This document shows, in pieces, positions 26,828-36,138 of a stretch of 64,000 bases of DNA. Each line of letters opens with the position of its first letter. Positions within the stretch are counted from its first letter, which is position 1. A program made the translations under genes and the position numbers. The stretch spans positions 3,782,001 through 3,846,000 of the forward strand of contig OZ245874.1 in NCBI GenBank assembly GCA_965229335.1, in the 5' to 3' direction. Origin of the DNA: JAFKFH01 sp017307375 (GTDB lineage: Bacteria > Pseudomonadota > Alphaproteobacteria > Ferrovibrionales > Ferrovibrionaceae). The notes below the pieces were generated by a model that searched no databases, was not told the DNA's origin, and was given only the letters and a program-made list of their open reading frames with translations.

Positions 26828-27603
26828 CCGGCGACGTCGCGGAGGAAGGCGTCGATGCCCGGTGCCGCGGCGTAGGTGAGATTGCCGCGCCGCAGACCGT
26901 CATTGGCCAGGAAATCGTTGACCACCCCGCCGGCCTCTTCGACGAGCAGCAGGCCGCCCAGCGCATCCCAGGCATTCATGTGCAGTTCGACGTAACCCTC
27001 GTAGCGGCCGGCGGCCACATGGGCGAGCGACAGGGCACCCGATCCGTGACGCCCGTACTCGCATCGCCGGGCGAGCAGCTTGCCGACCAGTTCGGCATGC
27101 GGTTCGTACGGGCAGCGGTAGGAGAAGCCCAGCAGGATCTTGGCGCGCTCGACTGCGGTGGCCTGGCTGACCTTCAGGCGGCGGTGATTGCACCACGCGC
27201 CTTCGCCGCGGCGGGCCAGGTAGAGTTCGCCGGTATTCGGATCGAGGGTCAGGCCAAACTCGGTCCGGCCGTCGACCACCAAAGCGATGGCAACGCACCA
27301 ATAGGGATTGCCCCGCAGGTAGTTGTCGGTGCCGTCGATCGGATCGACGACCCAGACGATCGGGGCCTCGCCATGCAGCCCGGTTTCCTCGCCCAATATC
27401 GCATCGCCGGGAAAGGCGGCCTGCAGCCGCGACAGGATGAGCGCCTCGGTCTCGCGGTCGGCGCGGCTGACCAGGTCCTGCACGCCCTTCTGTTCGATCA
27501 CCAGGTCGTCACGGGCGCGAAAGTAGCCGAGTGCCAGTTCACCGGCATCCTGGATGATGGCGACGGCAGCTTCGAGCCGGGCGTCGATGTCGTGTTCGCG
27601 CAT
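26821..27603 (-). CDS. inositol monophosphatase family protein
   Basis: 260 aa. Metal- and substrate-binding motifs are intact: ILGEETG near 70-75, DPIDGTDNYLRG at 87-98, and AWDALGGLLLVEEAGG near the C-terminus. It hydrolyses inositol-1-phosphate or related monoesters with Mg2+. No signal peptide. It starts two bases after iolB ends, so it is co-transcribed with inositol catabolism genes, where it can feed free myo-inositol to the dehydrogenase. Other sugar or nucleotide phosphates (CysQ/SuhB-like roles) cannot be excluded from sequence alone. Confidence 0.87.
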   Translation of the reverse strand: MREHDIDARLEAAVAIIQDAGELALGYFRARDDLVIEQKGVQDLVSRADRETEALILSRLQAAFPGDAILGEETGLHGEAPIVWVVDPIDGTDNYLRGNPYWCVAIALVVDGRTEFGLTLDPNTGELYLARRGEGAWCNHRRLKVSQATAVERAKILLGFSYRCPYEPHAELVGKLLARRCEYGRHGSGALSLAHVAAGRYEGYVELHMNAWDALGGLLLVEEAGGVVNDFLANDGLRRGNLTYAAAPGIDAFLRDVAGC

Positions 27604-27605
27604 GG

Positions 27606-28400
27606 TCAGCGCAGCATCCAGTCATGGGCCGGATCGTTGCGGAACTTCCAGATCCGCTGCGGGCCGGCCATCACGTTGAGATAATAGAGCCGGTAGCCGT
27701 GTGGGGCACCGACCGGATGATATCCCCGCGGGACCAGCACGCAGCAGCGATCCTCCACCGCCATCGTCTCGTCGATGCTGCGATCGTCGGTGTAGACGCG
27801 CTGGAAGGCGAAGCCCTGCGGCGGATCGATGCGGTGGTAGTAGGTTTCCTCCAGCGCCGATTCTTCAGGCAGCGCATCGAGGTCGTGCTTGTGCGGCGGG
27901 TAGGACGACCAGTGGCCGGCAGGGGTGATGACCTCGACCACCAGCAGGCTTTCGGCGGCGTCCGTCGCCGGCAGGATGTCGCGAACATGGCGCGTATTGG
28001 TGCCCTGGCCGCGAATTTCGGTCTGCTGGGCACCCGAGTTGATGCGTCGCGCGGGCAGGGCGCCCTTGGCCGGCGCCGAGCACAGCGCCAGTTCGAGCTC
28101 GCTGTCCGCCGTCACCGTGAAGCGGGCACCGGCGGGCACGTAGACGGAATCGGTCGCCGCATCGAAAGGGCTGCGGCGGCCGCCGACGTCTGCAAAGCTG
28201 GTGCCGCCGACGTCGACGCGGAAGCTGCCGGACAGCGGGACGAGACAGAACTCGCGGGTGCCGCTGTCGCGTTCCAGATGCTGACCCGGACCAAGGCGGA
28301 AGACCTCGAACCCGACATGGCTCCACCCGGCGCTTTCCGGGGTTACCGACAGGATGCGGCCGGACGCATCCGGGGCAGTGGGGCGGACCAGCAGGTTCAT
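27606..28400 (-). CDS. iolB: 5-deoxy-glucuronate isomerase
   Basis: 264 aa, a two-cupin protein. Recognisable segments are GWSHVGFEVFRLGPGQ, the metal-binding SSYPPHKHDLD with downstream LEETYYHRIDPPQGFAFQRV, and YHPVGAPHGYRLYYLNVMAG. It converts 5-deoxy-glucuronate to 5-dehydro-2-deoxy-gluconate. Overlaps iolE by four bases. Confidence 0.93.
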   Translation of the reverse strand: MNLLVRPTAPDASGRILSVTPESAGWSHVGFEVFRLGPGQHLERDSGTREFCLVPLSGSFRVDVGGTSFADVGGRRSPFDAATDSVYVPAGARFTVTADSELELALCSAPAKGALPARRINSGAQQTEIRGQGTNTRHVRDILPATDAAESLLVVEVITPAGHWSSYPPHKHDLDALPEESALEETYYHRIDPPQGFAFQRVYTDDRSIDETMAVEDRCCVLVPRGYHPVGAPHGYRLYYLNVMAGPQRIWKFRNDPAHDWMLR

Positions 28401-29284
28401 GCCATCAACCCCGCGGCGCGGGCGTAGCGGGCGAGATTGGCATGGCCCAGCCTGGCATAGGTCAGCGGATGGGCCTTGGCCGGGTCCTGCTCGGCCTCGA
28501 CCACCAGCCAGCCGGCATAGCCCGGCAGCTCGGCGAGCACGGCCGGAAAGTCGACCATGCCGTCGCCCGGTACGGTGAAAACGCCGGCGACGACGGCATC
28601 GAGGAACGACCAGTCGCCGGTTTTCGCCTGGCCCAGCACCGCGGCCCGGACATCCTTGCAGTGGACATGGGCGATGCGGTGCCGATAGCGGCGGGCGAGC
28701 GCCACCGGATCGGCCCCGGCAAAGGTTGCATGGCCCGTGTCGAGCAGCAGGTGGAAGGCCGGGCCGGTTGCGGCCATCAGCGCGTCGATCTCCGCCTCGC
28801 TTTCGATCACCGTGCCCATGTGATGGTGATAGACCAGCGTCAGGCCTTCGGCTGCGATCGCTTCGGCCAAGCCGGTCATGCGTTCCGCCAGCTCGGTAAT
28901 CGCGGCAGGGCCGAGCTGCGGGCGCCGCGACAGTGGGACGGCGCGGTCGCCATGTACGGCGCCGGTGGTCTCGGCCACGATCGCGACCCGGCAGCCCATC
29001 GCCTTGAGCAGGTCGAGATGCGGCCGCATGGCCAGCATCTCGGCGGCCACGTCGCGCTCGACCAGGCCGGTCGAGTACCAGCCTGAAACCAGCGCCATCT
29101 CGAACGGGGCCAGCGCGGCGCGCAGCGCGCCGGCCTCGCGCGGAAACTTGTGGCCGAGCTCCATGCCGGTGAAGCCGGCTTCGCGCGCTTCGGCAAGGCA
29201 GGTTGCGAGCGGCGTTTCGCCGCCCAGTTCCCGCATGTCGTCGTTCGACCAGCCGATCGGGTTGGCGCCGATGCGTACCGTCAT
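28397..29284 (-). CDS. iolE: 2-keto-myo-inositol dehydratase
   Basis: 295 aa TIM-barrel protein of the xylose-isomerase-like group. It begins VRIGANPIGWSNDDMRELGG, the usual start of IolE, and has YHHHMGTVIE and LLLDTGHATFAG. It removes water from 2-keto-myo-inositol. Six bases after iolD. Confidence 0.93.
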   Translation of the reverse strand: MTVRIGANPIGWSNDDMRELGGETPLATCLAEAREAGFTGMELGHKFPREAGALRAALAPFEMALVSGWYSTGLVERDVAAEMLAMRPHLDLLKAMGCRVAIVAETTGAVHGDRAVPLSRRPQLGPAAITELAERMTGLAEAIAAEGLTLVYHHHMGTVIESEAEIDALMAATGPAFHLLLDTGHATFAGADPVALARRYRHRIAHVHCKDVRAAVLGQAKTGDWSFLDAVVAGVFTVPGDGMVDFPAVLAELPGYAGWLVVEAEQDPAKAHPLTYARLGHANLARYARAAGLMA

Positions 29285-29290
29285 GACCTT

Positions 29291-31123
29291 TTATTCTCCA
29301 AGCTTCTGCAGTGCTGCGTCATAGGCCTTGCGCGCTTCGGTCACCTGGGACCGGACCGACACCGCCGGCACCGCGACATCCCACCAGTGACCGCCTTCGG
29401 CGGTAGAGATCGTTGGGTCCGTGTCGATGACGATCACCGTCGTCCCCTCGGCCGCCCTGATCGCCGCGGTCAGCGCCGCCGGGGTCTCGACCTTGACGGC
29501 GGTGGCCCCGAGGCTTGCGGCATGGGCACGGAAATCGATCCGCGGCGCGGCCTCGCCCCGGCAGTCCCGCCACAGGTTGTTGAACGAGGCGCCGCCGGTG
29601 CCCCGCTGCAACCGGTCGATGCAGCCGAAGCCGTTGTTGTCGAGCAGCACGACGGTCAGCTTGAGGCCGAGTTGCACCGATGTCGCCAACTCGGAATTCA
29701 TCATCAGGTAGCTGCCGTCGCCGACCATCACGATCACCTCGGCCTCCGGCCGGGCGAGCTTGACGCCGATCCCGCCGGCGATCTCGTAGCCCATGCAGGA
29801 ATAGCCGTATTCCAGGTGATAGCCGCCCGGCCGTGCCGACTGCCAGTGCTTGTGCAATTCGCCCGGCAGGCCGCCCGCCGCACAAAGCACGACCGTATCG
29901 GGACCTGCGGCCGCCTGCACCGCACCGATCACCTGGGCATCCGACGGTAGCGGCGCATTGCCGGGCGCCGTGACGCGGGCCGAGGTCTCGTTCCACGCGG
30001 CCTGCGCCACCTGCGCCCGCGCGGTCCAGGCTGCCGGCGCCTGCCAGTCTTCCATCCCGCGCTCCAGTGCGGCGAGCCCGACCCCGGCATCGGCGACCAG
30101 CGGGCTGGCCTGGTGCTTGCCCGCATCGAAGACCTGGGTGTTCAGCCCGATCAGCCGGGCCCCGCGGCCGAACAACGTCCACGAGCCGGTGGTGAAATCC
30201 TGCAGCCGTGTCCCCACGGCCAGGACCATGTCGGCCTCGGCGGCCAGTTCGTTGGCCGCCGCCGTACCGGTGACGCCGACCGATCCCATGTTGAGGCGGT
30301 GCGCATGGGGCAGGGCGCTCTTGCCCGCCTGGGTCTCGGCTACGGGGATGCCGAAACGTTCGGCGAAGGCGCCGAGCCGTTCGCAGGCCTCGGCGTAGTG
30401 CACACCGCCCCCGGCGACGATCAGCGGGCGCCTTGCCGCCCGCAACAGCGCGATTGCCGCGGCAAGCTCGCGCTCGTCCGGCGGCGGGCGGCGCGGCGAC
30501 CACAGCCGCTCGGCAAAGAAGCTTTCGGGGTAGTCGAAGGCTTCGGCCTGCACGTCCTGGCAGAGGCCGAGGGTGACCGGGCCGCATTCGGCCGGATCGG
30601 TCAGGATCTGCATCGCCCGCGGCAGGCTGGACAGCAGTTGCTCGGGCCGGGTGATGCGGTCGAAGAAGCGCGAAACCGGCCGGAAGCAATCATTGGCCGA
30701 TACGGTCGCGTCGCCGAAATCCTCGATCTGTTGCAGCACCGGGTCGGGCCGGCGCGAGGCGTAGACATCACCCGGCAGCAGCAGCAGCGGCAGCCGGTTG
30801 ACATGGGCCACTGCCGCCGCGGTGACCATGTTCGTCGCGCCCGGGCCGATCGAGGTGGTGCAGGCCATCATGCGCCGCCGGGCGCTGGCCTTGGCGAAGG
30901 CGATCGCGGCATGGGCCATCGCCTGCTCGTTATGGGCACGGTAGGTCGGCAGTTCGTCGCGCGCGTGATACAGCGCCTCGCCCATGCCGGCGACATTGCC
31001 GTGGCCGAAGATCGCGAAGACGCCGGCGAACAGAGGTTCGACGCGGCCCTTGTACTCGGTGCGCTGCGCGGCGAGATAGCGGACAAGCGCCTGTGCCATT
31101 GTCAGGCGGATGCGGCCGGTCAT
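29291..31123 (-). CDS. iolD: 3D-(3,5/4)-trihydroxycyclohexane-1,2-dione hydrolase
   Basis: 610 aa thiamine-diphosphate enzyme. N-terminal part has GIGEAL-like HGNVAGMGEALY and IGPGATNMVTAAAVAHVNRL; ThDP/Mg motif VMVGDGSYLMMNSE and DNNGFGCIDRLQ in the C-terminal third. It opens the ring to 5-deoxy-glucuronate. Excellent ribosome site (GAGGAGGG, seven bases before ATG) overlapping the iolC stop. Confidence 0.94.
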   Translation of the reverse strand: MTGRIRLTMAQALVRYLAAQRTEYKGRVEPLFAGVFAIFGHGNVAGMGEALYHARDELPTYRAHNEQAMAHAAIAFAKASARRRMMACTTSIGPGATNMVTAAAVAHVNRLPLLLLPGDVYASRRPDPVLQQIEDFGDATVSANDCFRPVSRFFDRITRPEQLLSSLPRAMQILTDPAECGPVTLGLCQDVQAEAFDYPESFFAERLWSPRRPPPDERELAAAIALLRAARRPLIVAGGGVHYAEACERLGAFAERFGIPVAETQAGKSALPHAHRLNMGSVGVTGTAAANELAAEADMVLAVGTRLQDFTTGSWTLFGRGARLIGLNTQVFDAGKHQASPLVADAGVGLAALERGMEDWQAPAAWTARAQVAQAAWNETSARVTAPGNAPLPSDAQVIGAVQAAAGPDTVVLCAAGGLPGELHKHWQSARPGGYHLEYGYSCMGYEIAGGIGVKLARPEAEVIVMVGDGSYLMMNSELATSVQLGLKLTVVLLDNNGFGCIDRLQRGTGGASFNNLWRDCRGEAAPRIDFRAHAASLGATAVKVETPAALTAAIRAAEGTTVIVIDTDPTISTAEGGHWWDVAVPAVSVRSQVTEARKAYDAALQKLGE

Positions 31124-31126
31124 CTG

Positions 31127-33043
31127 TCAGCCCTCCTCACGGCTCGTCGGCCATGCTTGTACCAGCCGGGCAAAGCGGTTGGCCATGGTTTCCGTTGCCG
31201 CGGCATCGTCGGTGCGGCCTGCCAGCCACTCTTCTGCCACGTCGGCGAAGATCGTCCGGCCGATGGCAAAACCTCGGACCCAGCCTGATGCCGCCGCCGC
31301 GGCGAAGCCGGCCGCAAGCTGTTCGGCCGGCTGTTCCAGACCGAGCAGCAGGATGCCCCGGCACCAGGGATCGTGCGCCTCGATCACGGCGCCGATGTGA
31401 CGCCAGGCCGCCGGGTCGTCCTGCGCCTCGAGCTTCCACCAGTCCGGCTTGATCCCGAGCGCGTAGAGCCGGTCGAGCACCTGGGCCACGGTCTCGGGCG
31501 ACAGCGCGCCATGCCGGCCGGCGATGATCTCGACCAGCAGTTCACGCCCGATGCCCCGGCAGGAGTCATGAACCTGCAAAAGCCGCGCTTCCTGTGCGGC
31601 CTTCAGGTCCGCCGGGTCGTCCGGATGGTAGAAGCACAGGCACTTGACGACATGGTCGGCCGGCCATTCGACCAGCTTGGCCGCGACGTCTTCGCCCGCC
31701 TCGAAGGCAAGCGGCCGGCTGCCCGGCTTTTCGACCGGCCGGGCGATCCAGAAGCCGTGATCGGCCGCGCGGAACAGCGCCTCGCGCCCGTGGATGTCGT
31801 CGAGCAGCATGCCATAGCCGGGGCGCCCGCCCGCCACCTTGGCCGTCGCGGCCACGGCCAGCTGCTTGAAGCGCGCTATCCGATCGCGATCGACGCCCAG
31901 GCGGTCGGCGACGACCTCGAGCTGCTGGCGGTGGTCGATGGCGAGGGCGAACAGCGGGGTCGGCTGCCCCCGCCTGGTCGTCGCACGATGCAGGTGGGTC
32001 AGCGCCGCATCCTTGCGCAGTGCCGGGGTCCGGCTGCCGTTCTGGAGGAAATGCGTCAGTTCGGCCGATGTCGGATATTCGGGCGAGCATAGCAGGCGCG
32101 ATACGGCGAAGGCGCCGCAGGCATTGGCCCAGCCCGACGCCGTCTCCACGGTCTCGCCCTTCAGCCAGCCACGCAGGAAGCCGGCCATGAACGCATCGCC
32201 GGCGCCGAGCACGTTGTAGACCTCGACCGGAAAGCCGCGGCCCCGAATGCCGTCGTCCAGGCTTGCCGGAATTTCCCCGGTAAAGACGACCGAACCCATG
32301 GGGCCGCGCTTGACCACGATGGTAGCCGTCGTCAGCCCGCGGATCCTACGCAGCGCCGCCATCGTGTCGGTTGCGCCCCCGGCTATGTGAATCTCCTCCT
32401 CGGTGCCGACGACGAGATCGCAGAGCGGCAGGATGGTCTGCAGATGCTCGCTCACCCGGCCCGAGGCCATGTAGCGGGCGTCGCCGGCATCGTGACCCGC
32501 CAAGCCCCACAAATTCGGCCGGTAGTCGATGTCGAAGGCGACCTTGCGTCCGGCGGCACGCGCCGCCGCGATCGCCTTGCGGCTGGCGGCATCGACCCCG
32601 GCAGTCGAGAAATGTGTGCCGGTGACCACGAGGCAGGCGGCCGAGGCGATGAAGGCCGGGTCGATGTCGGCCTCGCACAGCGCCATGTCAGCGCAATCTT
32701 CGCGGTAGAAGATCAGGGGGAAGTTCTGAGAGTCGCGAACGCCGAGCAGGACCAGCGCGGTCAGCCGCCGCGGGTCGGTGACGATTCCGGCCGTGGCGAC
32801 GCCTTCGCGTGCCATCTGCTCGCGGATGAAGCGGCCCATCGCCTCGTCGCCGACGCGGGTGACGAAGCCGGCCTTCAACCCGAGGCGGGCGGCGCCGATG
32901 GCGATATTGGCAGGGCAGCCGCCGACCGACTTGGCGAAACTTGCCATGTCTTCGAGCCGCCCGCCGATCTGCTGGCCGTAGAGGTCGACCGAGGCGCGGC
33001 CGAGCGTGACGATGTCGAGGGTGTGGGGCATGGAATCTGACAT
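31127..33043 (-). CDS. iolC: fused 5-dehydro-2-deoxygluconokinase / DUF2090 aldolase-like protein
   Basis: 638 aa from ATG 33043 (ATG at 33031 also possible). Residues 5-330 form a PfkB sugar kinase: VGGCPANIAIGAARLGL, and the catalytic loop YNVLGAGDAFMAGFLRGW. Residues about 345-638 are a DUF2090 domain (FALAIDHRQQLE, GYGMLLDDIHGREAL, GIKPDWWKLE) that in other proteobacteria is taken to supply the IolJ aldolase step. The one protein would then phosphorylate DKG and split it to dihydroxyacetone phosphate and malonate semialdehyde. First gene of the six-gene operon. Confidence 0.9.
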   Translation of the reverse strand: MSDSMPHTLDIVTLGRASVDLYGQQIGGRLEDMASFAKSVGGCPANIAIGAARLGLKAGFVTRVGDEAMGRFIREQMAREGVATAGIVTDPRRLTALVLLGVRDSQNFPLIFYREDCADMALCEADIDPAFIASAACLVVTGTHFSTAGVDAASRKAIAAARAAGRKVAFDIDYRPNLWGLAGHDAGDARYMASGRVSEHLQTILPLCDLVVGTEEEIHIAGGATDTMAALRRIRGLTTATIVVKRGPMGSVVFTGEIPASLDDGIRGRGFPVEVYNVLGAGDAFMAGFLRGWLKGETVETASGWANACGAFAVSRLLCSPEYPTSAELTHFLQNGSRTPALRKDAALTHLHRATTRRGQPTPLFALAIDHRQQLEVVADRLGVDRDRIARFKQLAVAATAKVAGGRPGYGMLLDDIHGREALFRAADHGFWIARPVEKPGSRPLAFEAGEDVAAKLVEWPADHVVKCLCFYHPDDPADLKAAQEARLLQVHDSCRGIGRELLVEIIAGRHGALSPETVAQVLDRLYALGIKPDWWKLEAQDDPAAWRHIGAVIEAHDPWCRGILLLGLEQPAEQLAAGFAAAAASGWVRGFAIGRTIFADVAEEWLAGRTDDAAATETMANRFARLVQAWPTSREEG

Positions 33044-33099
33044 GACGACCTGCGCGCTTGCGCTGTAATGCAACACATGTTCTGATATCAAGTCAATGT

Positions 33100-33113
33100 G
33101 GAACATTCATTCT
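33100..33113. promoter_or_regulatory. candidate IolR operator in the divergent iol promoter
   Basis: GGAACATTCATTCT fits seven of eight fixed positions of GGAA-N6-TTCC, the motif described for alphaproteobacterial IolR. It lies in the 84-bp gap between iolC and the inositol dehydrogenase, where one bound repressor could control both directions. Confidence 0.45.
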
Positions 33114-33127
33114 TTCTGGAGAGCGTC

Positions 33128-34126
33128 ATGACCCGCTTCGCCCTGTTCGGTGCCGGCCGCATCGGTCAGATCCACGGCCACAATGTCGCCCGCAGCGCCG
33201 AGGCCGAGCTGGTGCTGGTCGCCGATCCGGACCAGGCCGCGGCGGACAGGCTGGCCCGCGCGACTGGGGCCCGGGTCGGCACCATCCAGGAGGCGCTGGC
33301 CGCCAAGGATGTCGACGCTGTCGTCATCTGCACCCCGACCGACACCCATGCCGGCCTGATCGAGGACGCGGCGCGCGCCGGCAAGGCAATCTTCTGCGAA
33401 AAGCCGGTCGATCTCTCGGCCGAGCGCGTGCGCGGCTGCCTGGGCGTGGTCGCGCAGGCCGGCGTGCCGCTGATGATCGGCTTCAACCGACGCTTCGACC
33501 CGAGCTTCGCGACCCTCCGCCGCCGCATCGGCGACGGCGAGGTCGGCGAGGTCGAACTGGTGACGATCCTGTCGCGCGATCCGGCGCCGCCGCCGGTATC
33601 CTACATCGCCCGTTCCGGCGGACTTTTCCGCGACATGATGATTCACGACCTGGACATGGCGCGCTTCCTGCTGGGCGAGGAGCCGGTGACCGTCTATGCG
33701 GCGGCATCGGCGCTGGTCGATCCGGCGATCGGACAGGCGGGTGACGTCGACACGGCGGTCGTCACGCTGAAGACTGCATCGGGCAAGCTGTGCCAGATTT
33801 CCAATTCGCGGCGGGCGACCTACGGCTATGACCAGCGGATCGAGGTCCACGGCGCGAAGGGGTTGCTGAAAGCCGGCAACATGACGGCGACGACGGTCGA
33901 ACTGGCCGATGGTCGCGGCTTCACCAGCGATCCGGCGCTGCCCTTCTTCCTCGAACGCTATGATGCTGCCTACCGCGCCGAGCTGGCGACCTTCATCGAC
34001 GCGATCGGTACCGGCAAGCCGCCCCAGCCGACCGGGATCGACGGGCTCAAGGCGCTGCAACTGGCCGATGCCGCCGACGAATCCGCGCGGTCGGGCCGGC
34101 CGGTCAGCCTCGACCTTTCCGCCTGA
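33128..34126 (+). CDS. iolG: inositol 2-dehydrogenase
   Basis: 332 aa, ATG 33128 with GGAGAG just upstream. Gfo/Idh/MocA fold: GAGRIGQIHGHN for NAD binding, EKPVDLS with the catalytic-type lysine, and GFNRRFDP and HDLDMARFLLG in the substrate domain, all typical of IdhA/IolG. It oxidises myo-inositol to 2-keto-myo-inositol, the first step of the pathway whose other steps are divergent. Ends inside the convergent regulator gene (23-bp overlap). Confidence 0.9.
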   Translation: MTRFALFGAGRIGQIHGHNVARSAEAELVLVADPDQAAADRLARATGARVGTIQEALAAKDVDAVVICTPTDTHAGLIEDAARAGKAIFCEKPVDLSAERVRGCLGVVAQAGVPLMIGFNRRFDPSFATLRRRIGDGEVGEVELVTILSRDPAPPPVSYIARSGGLFRDMMIHDLDMARFLLGEEPVTVYAAASALVDPAIGQAGDVDTAVVTLKTASGKLCQISNSRRATYGYDQRIEVHGAKGLLKAGNMTATTVELADGRGFTSDPALPFFLERYDAAYRAELATFIDAIGTGKPPQPTGIDGLKALQLADAADESARSGRPVSLDLSA

Positions 34127-34994
34127 TCGCGGCGCGGCGCTCGGCCACGGCAACGGCGAGCGCCATGCCCACGCTTAGCGAGGCGGACATTGAGCGGAAG
34201 GCGGCATAGTCCGCCTCCGCCACCTCGATCCAGGTCGTGGCGTTCTTGGCCAGCGGGCTCAGCGCGCTGTCGGTCATGGCCACGACCGGCACGCCGCGCT
34301 GGAACAGGCGGGCGGTCAGCTCGACCGTCGACGGCGAATAGGGATTGAACGAGATCGCCAGCACCGCGTCGCTCTCGGTTGCGCAGGCGACCTGCTCGGG
34401 GCCGAGCCCGCCGACGCCGTCCATCAGCATGTGACGCAGGCCGAGCTTGCCGAAAGCGTAGGCCAGGTAGGCGACGATCGGGAACGAGCGGCGCTGGCCG
34501 ATCAGGTAGATCGTATCGGCCTGGGCCAGCACCTTCGCTGCCTGTTCCAGCGCCGCCGGCTCGAGCCGTTCGCGCAACTGGCGCAGCGAGGTCATCGCGG
34601 CCTCGGCGAAGCCGTCGACCAGCCCGGCGACCCCGGCCTTGGCGCGCGCATCCTGCTGCACGGCATCGAGCCGCTCGCGATAATCCGGCCAGCGTTCGCG
34701 CAGCCTGGTCTGGAACACCGCCTGCAGCTCCGAGAAACCGGAATAGCCGAGGGCCTGGGCGAACCGGACAAGCGTGGAGGGCTGCACCTGGGCCTGCGCC
34801 GCCACGCTCGCCGCCGTACCGAAGGCGATCTCGTCCAGATGATCCAGGGCGAATGCGGCAACCTGCTTCAGCCGCTTGGGCATCTGCGGCTCGTTCTGCA
34901 CCAGCAGCGCCTTGAATCCCTCGAAATCCTTCGGCGGGCTCTGATCCCCGATGGTCATGGCTGGCGTGGTGCTCCCGCTGCGTCCGTCGATCAT
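34104..34994 (-). CDS. iolR: RpiR-family regulator of inositol genes
   Basis: 296 aa. N-terminal RpiR helix-turn-helix (about 30-90: ALDHLDEIAFGTAASVAAQA, VQPSTLVRFAQALGYSG) and a SIS sugar-phosphate-binding domain (YLIGQRRSFPIVAYLAYAFG, AISFNPYSPSTVELT, VAMTDSALSPLAKNA). Alphaproteobacterial IolR proteins have this build and are relieved by a pathway intermediate, usually a phosphorylated one. It sits between the dehydrogenase and the importer operon. The start at 34994 is uncertain; ATG 34958 is possible. Confidence 0.85.
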   Translation of the reverse strand: MIDGRSGSTTPAMTIGDQSPPKDFEGFKALLVQNEPQMPKRLKQVAAFALDHLDEIAFGTAASVAAQAQVQPSTLVRFAQALGYSGFSELQAVFQTRLRERWPDYRERLDAVQQDARAKAGVAGLVDGFAEAAMTSLRQLRERLEPAALEQAAKVLAQADTIYLIGQRRSFPIVAYLAYAFGKLGLRHMLMDGVGGLGPEQVACATESDAVLAISFNPYSPSTVELTARLFQRGVPVVAMTDSALSPLAKNATTWIEVAEADYAAFRSMSASLSVGMALAVAVAERRAAIRRKGRG

Positions 34995-35007
34995 GATATG
35001 AACATTC

Positions 35008-35021
35008 TGGAAGGGCTTCCA
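35008..35021. promoter_or_regulatory. palindrome between regulator and importer, candidate IolR site
   Basis: TGGAAGGGCTTCCA, perfect six-base arms around GG, preceded by GAACATTC, which also occurs in the iolC-iolG gap. It lies 14 bases before the regulator start and about 90 before the importer start, so it could serve both autoregulation and importer control. Confidence 0.45.
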
Positions 35022-35109
35022 ATCAGAATTGACATTTCATCGGGCCGGTCCGACAGTCAGCGCAAATACAGAACGGCGATGATCGTCGCATGCGAATTGG
35101 GAGCGAATG

Positions 35110-36138
35110 ATGACTGTCAGGAAGGCATGGGCGCTGGGCCTGCTGGCCGGCGCCGCGACATTCGCGGGCGTCGAGGCGCGCGCCGCCGAGACCCTGGTAC
35201 TGTATTGCGGGGTCAACGAGCAATGGTGCCGCGCCGCGGTCACCGCCTTTACCCAGGAAACCGGCATCAAGGTCGACATGGTGCGGCAGTCCGCCGGCGA
35301 AATCTATGCCCGCCTGCGCGCCGAGAAGGCCAATCCGCGCGGCGACATCTGGTATGGCGGCACCGGCGATCCGCATCTGCAGGCGGCGGCCGACCAGTTG
35401 ACCGAACCCTACAAGTCACCGCAGCTCGACCAGTTGCGCGATTGGGCCAGGGGCCAGGCGGAACTGTCGGGCTGGCGTACGGTCGGCATCTACATGGGCG
35501 CGCTCGGGTTCGGCTACAACGAGCCGGAGCTGAAACGCCGCAAGCTGGCGCCGCCAGCCTGCTGGGCCGATCTGATCAAGCCCGAGTTCAAGGGCGAGGT
35601 CCAGATGGCCGACCCGAACTCCTCGGGCACCACCTACACGATGCTTGCGACCCTGGTCCAGCTGATGGGCGAGGAGAAGGGCTTCGACTATCTGAAAGCC
35701 CTGGGCAAGAACGTCGACCAATATACGTCGGCCGGTGCCGCGCCCGCCCAGGCGGTCGGCCGCGGCGAGACGATGGTCGGTATCGCCTTTCAGCACGATC
35801 TGGTCGATGCGGCAAAGAATACAAAGACTGTCCAGGTCGTCTCGCCCTGCGAAGGCACCGGTTTCGAGATCGGCTCGATGAGCCTGATCCAGGGCGCGCG
35901 CCATCCCGAAGAGGCCAGGAAGTTCTACGAATGGGCGCTGACGCCGAACGCGCAGAAGGTGGCGGCGGCCAATGGTAGCTACCAGATGCCGTCGAACACC
36001 GCGACGCCGGTGCCGCCCGAATCCCCCGACATTTCCAAGATCAAGCTGATCAACTACGACTTCGCCCGCTTCGGCTCGCCGGCCGAGCGCGCCAAGCTAC
36101 TGTCGCGCTGGACCAAGGAGGTCAAGCAAGGCGGATGA
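35110..36138 (+). CDS. periplasmic binding protein, AfuA/FbpA type
   Basis: 342 aa from the second of two adjacent ATGs, the better spaced from GGGAG. Signal peptide about 26 residues ending EARAAE. Mature protein: LVLYCGVNEQW start, YGGTGDPH, DPNSSGTTYTML anion loop, AFQHDLV (H229, D230) and CEGTGFEIGSM (E253). Iron-binding FbpA proteins use a C-terminal tyrosine pair that is not evident here. Instead the His-Asp and Glu 24 residues later match, as I remember it, the hydroxyl-binding residues of Actinobacillus AfuA, a hexose-phosphate binder. Next to inositol genes this suggests a phosphorylated polyol ligand. Annotation pipelines would probably call it iron or 2-aminoethylphosphonate binding. 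Confidence 0.8.
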   Translation: MTVRKAWALGLLAGAATFAGVEARAAETLVLYCGVNEQWCRAAVTAFTQETGIKVDMVRQSAGEIYARLRAEKANPRGDIWYGGTGDPHLQAAADQLTEPYKSPQLDQLRDWARGQAELSGWRTVGIYMGALGFGYNEPELKRRKLAPPACWADLIKPEFKGEVQMADPNSSGTTYTMLATLVQLMGEEKGFDYLKALGKNVDQYTSAGAAPAQAVGRGETMVGIAFQHDLVDAAKNTKTVQVVSPCEGTGFEIGSMSLIQGARHPEEARKFYEWALTPNAQKVAAANGSYQMPSNTATPVPPESPDISKIKLINYDFARFGSPAERAKLLSRWTKEVKQGG

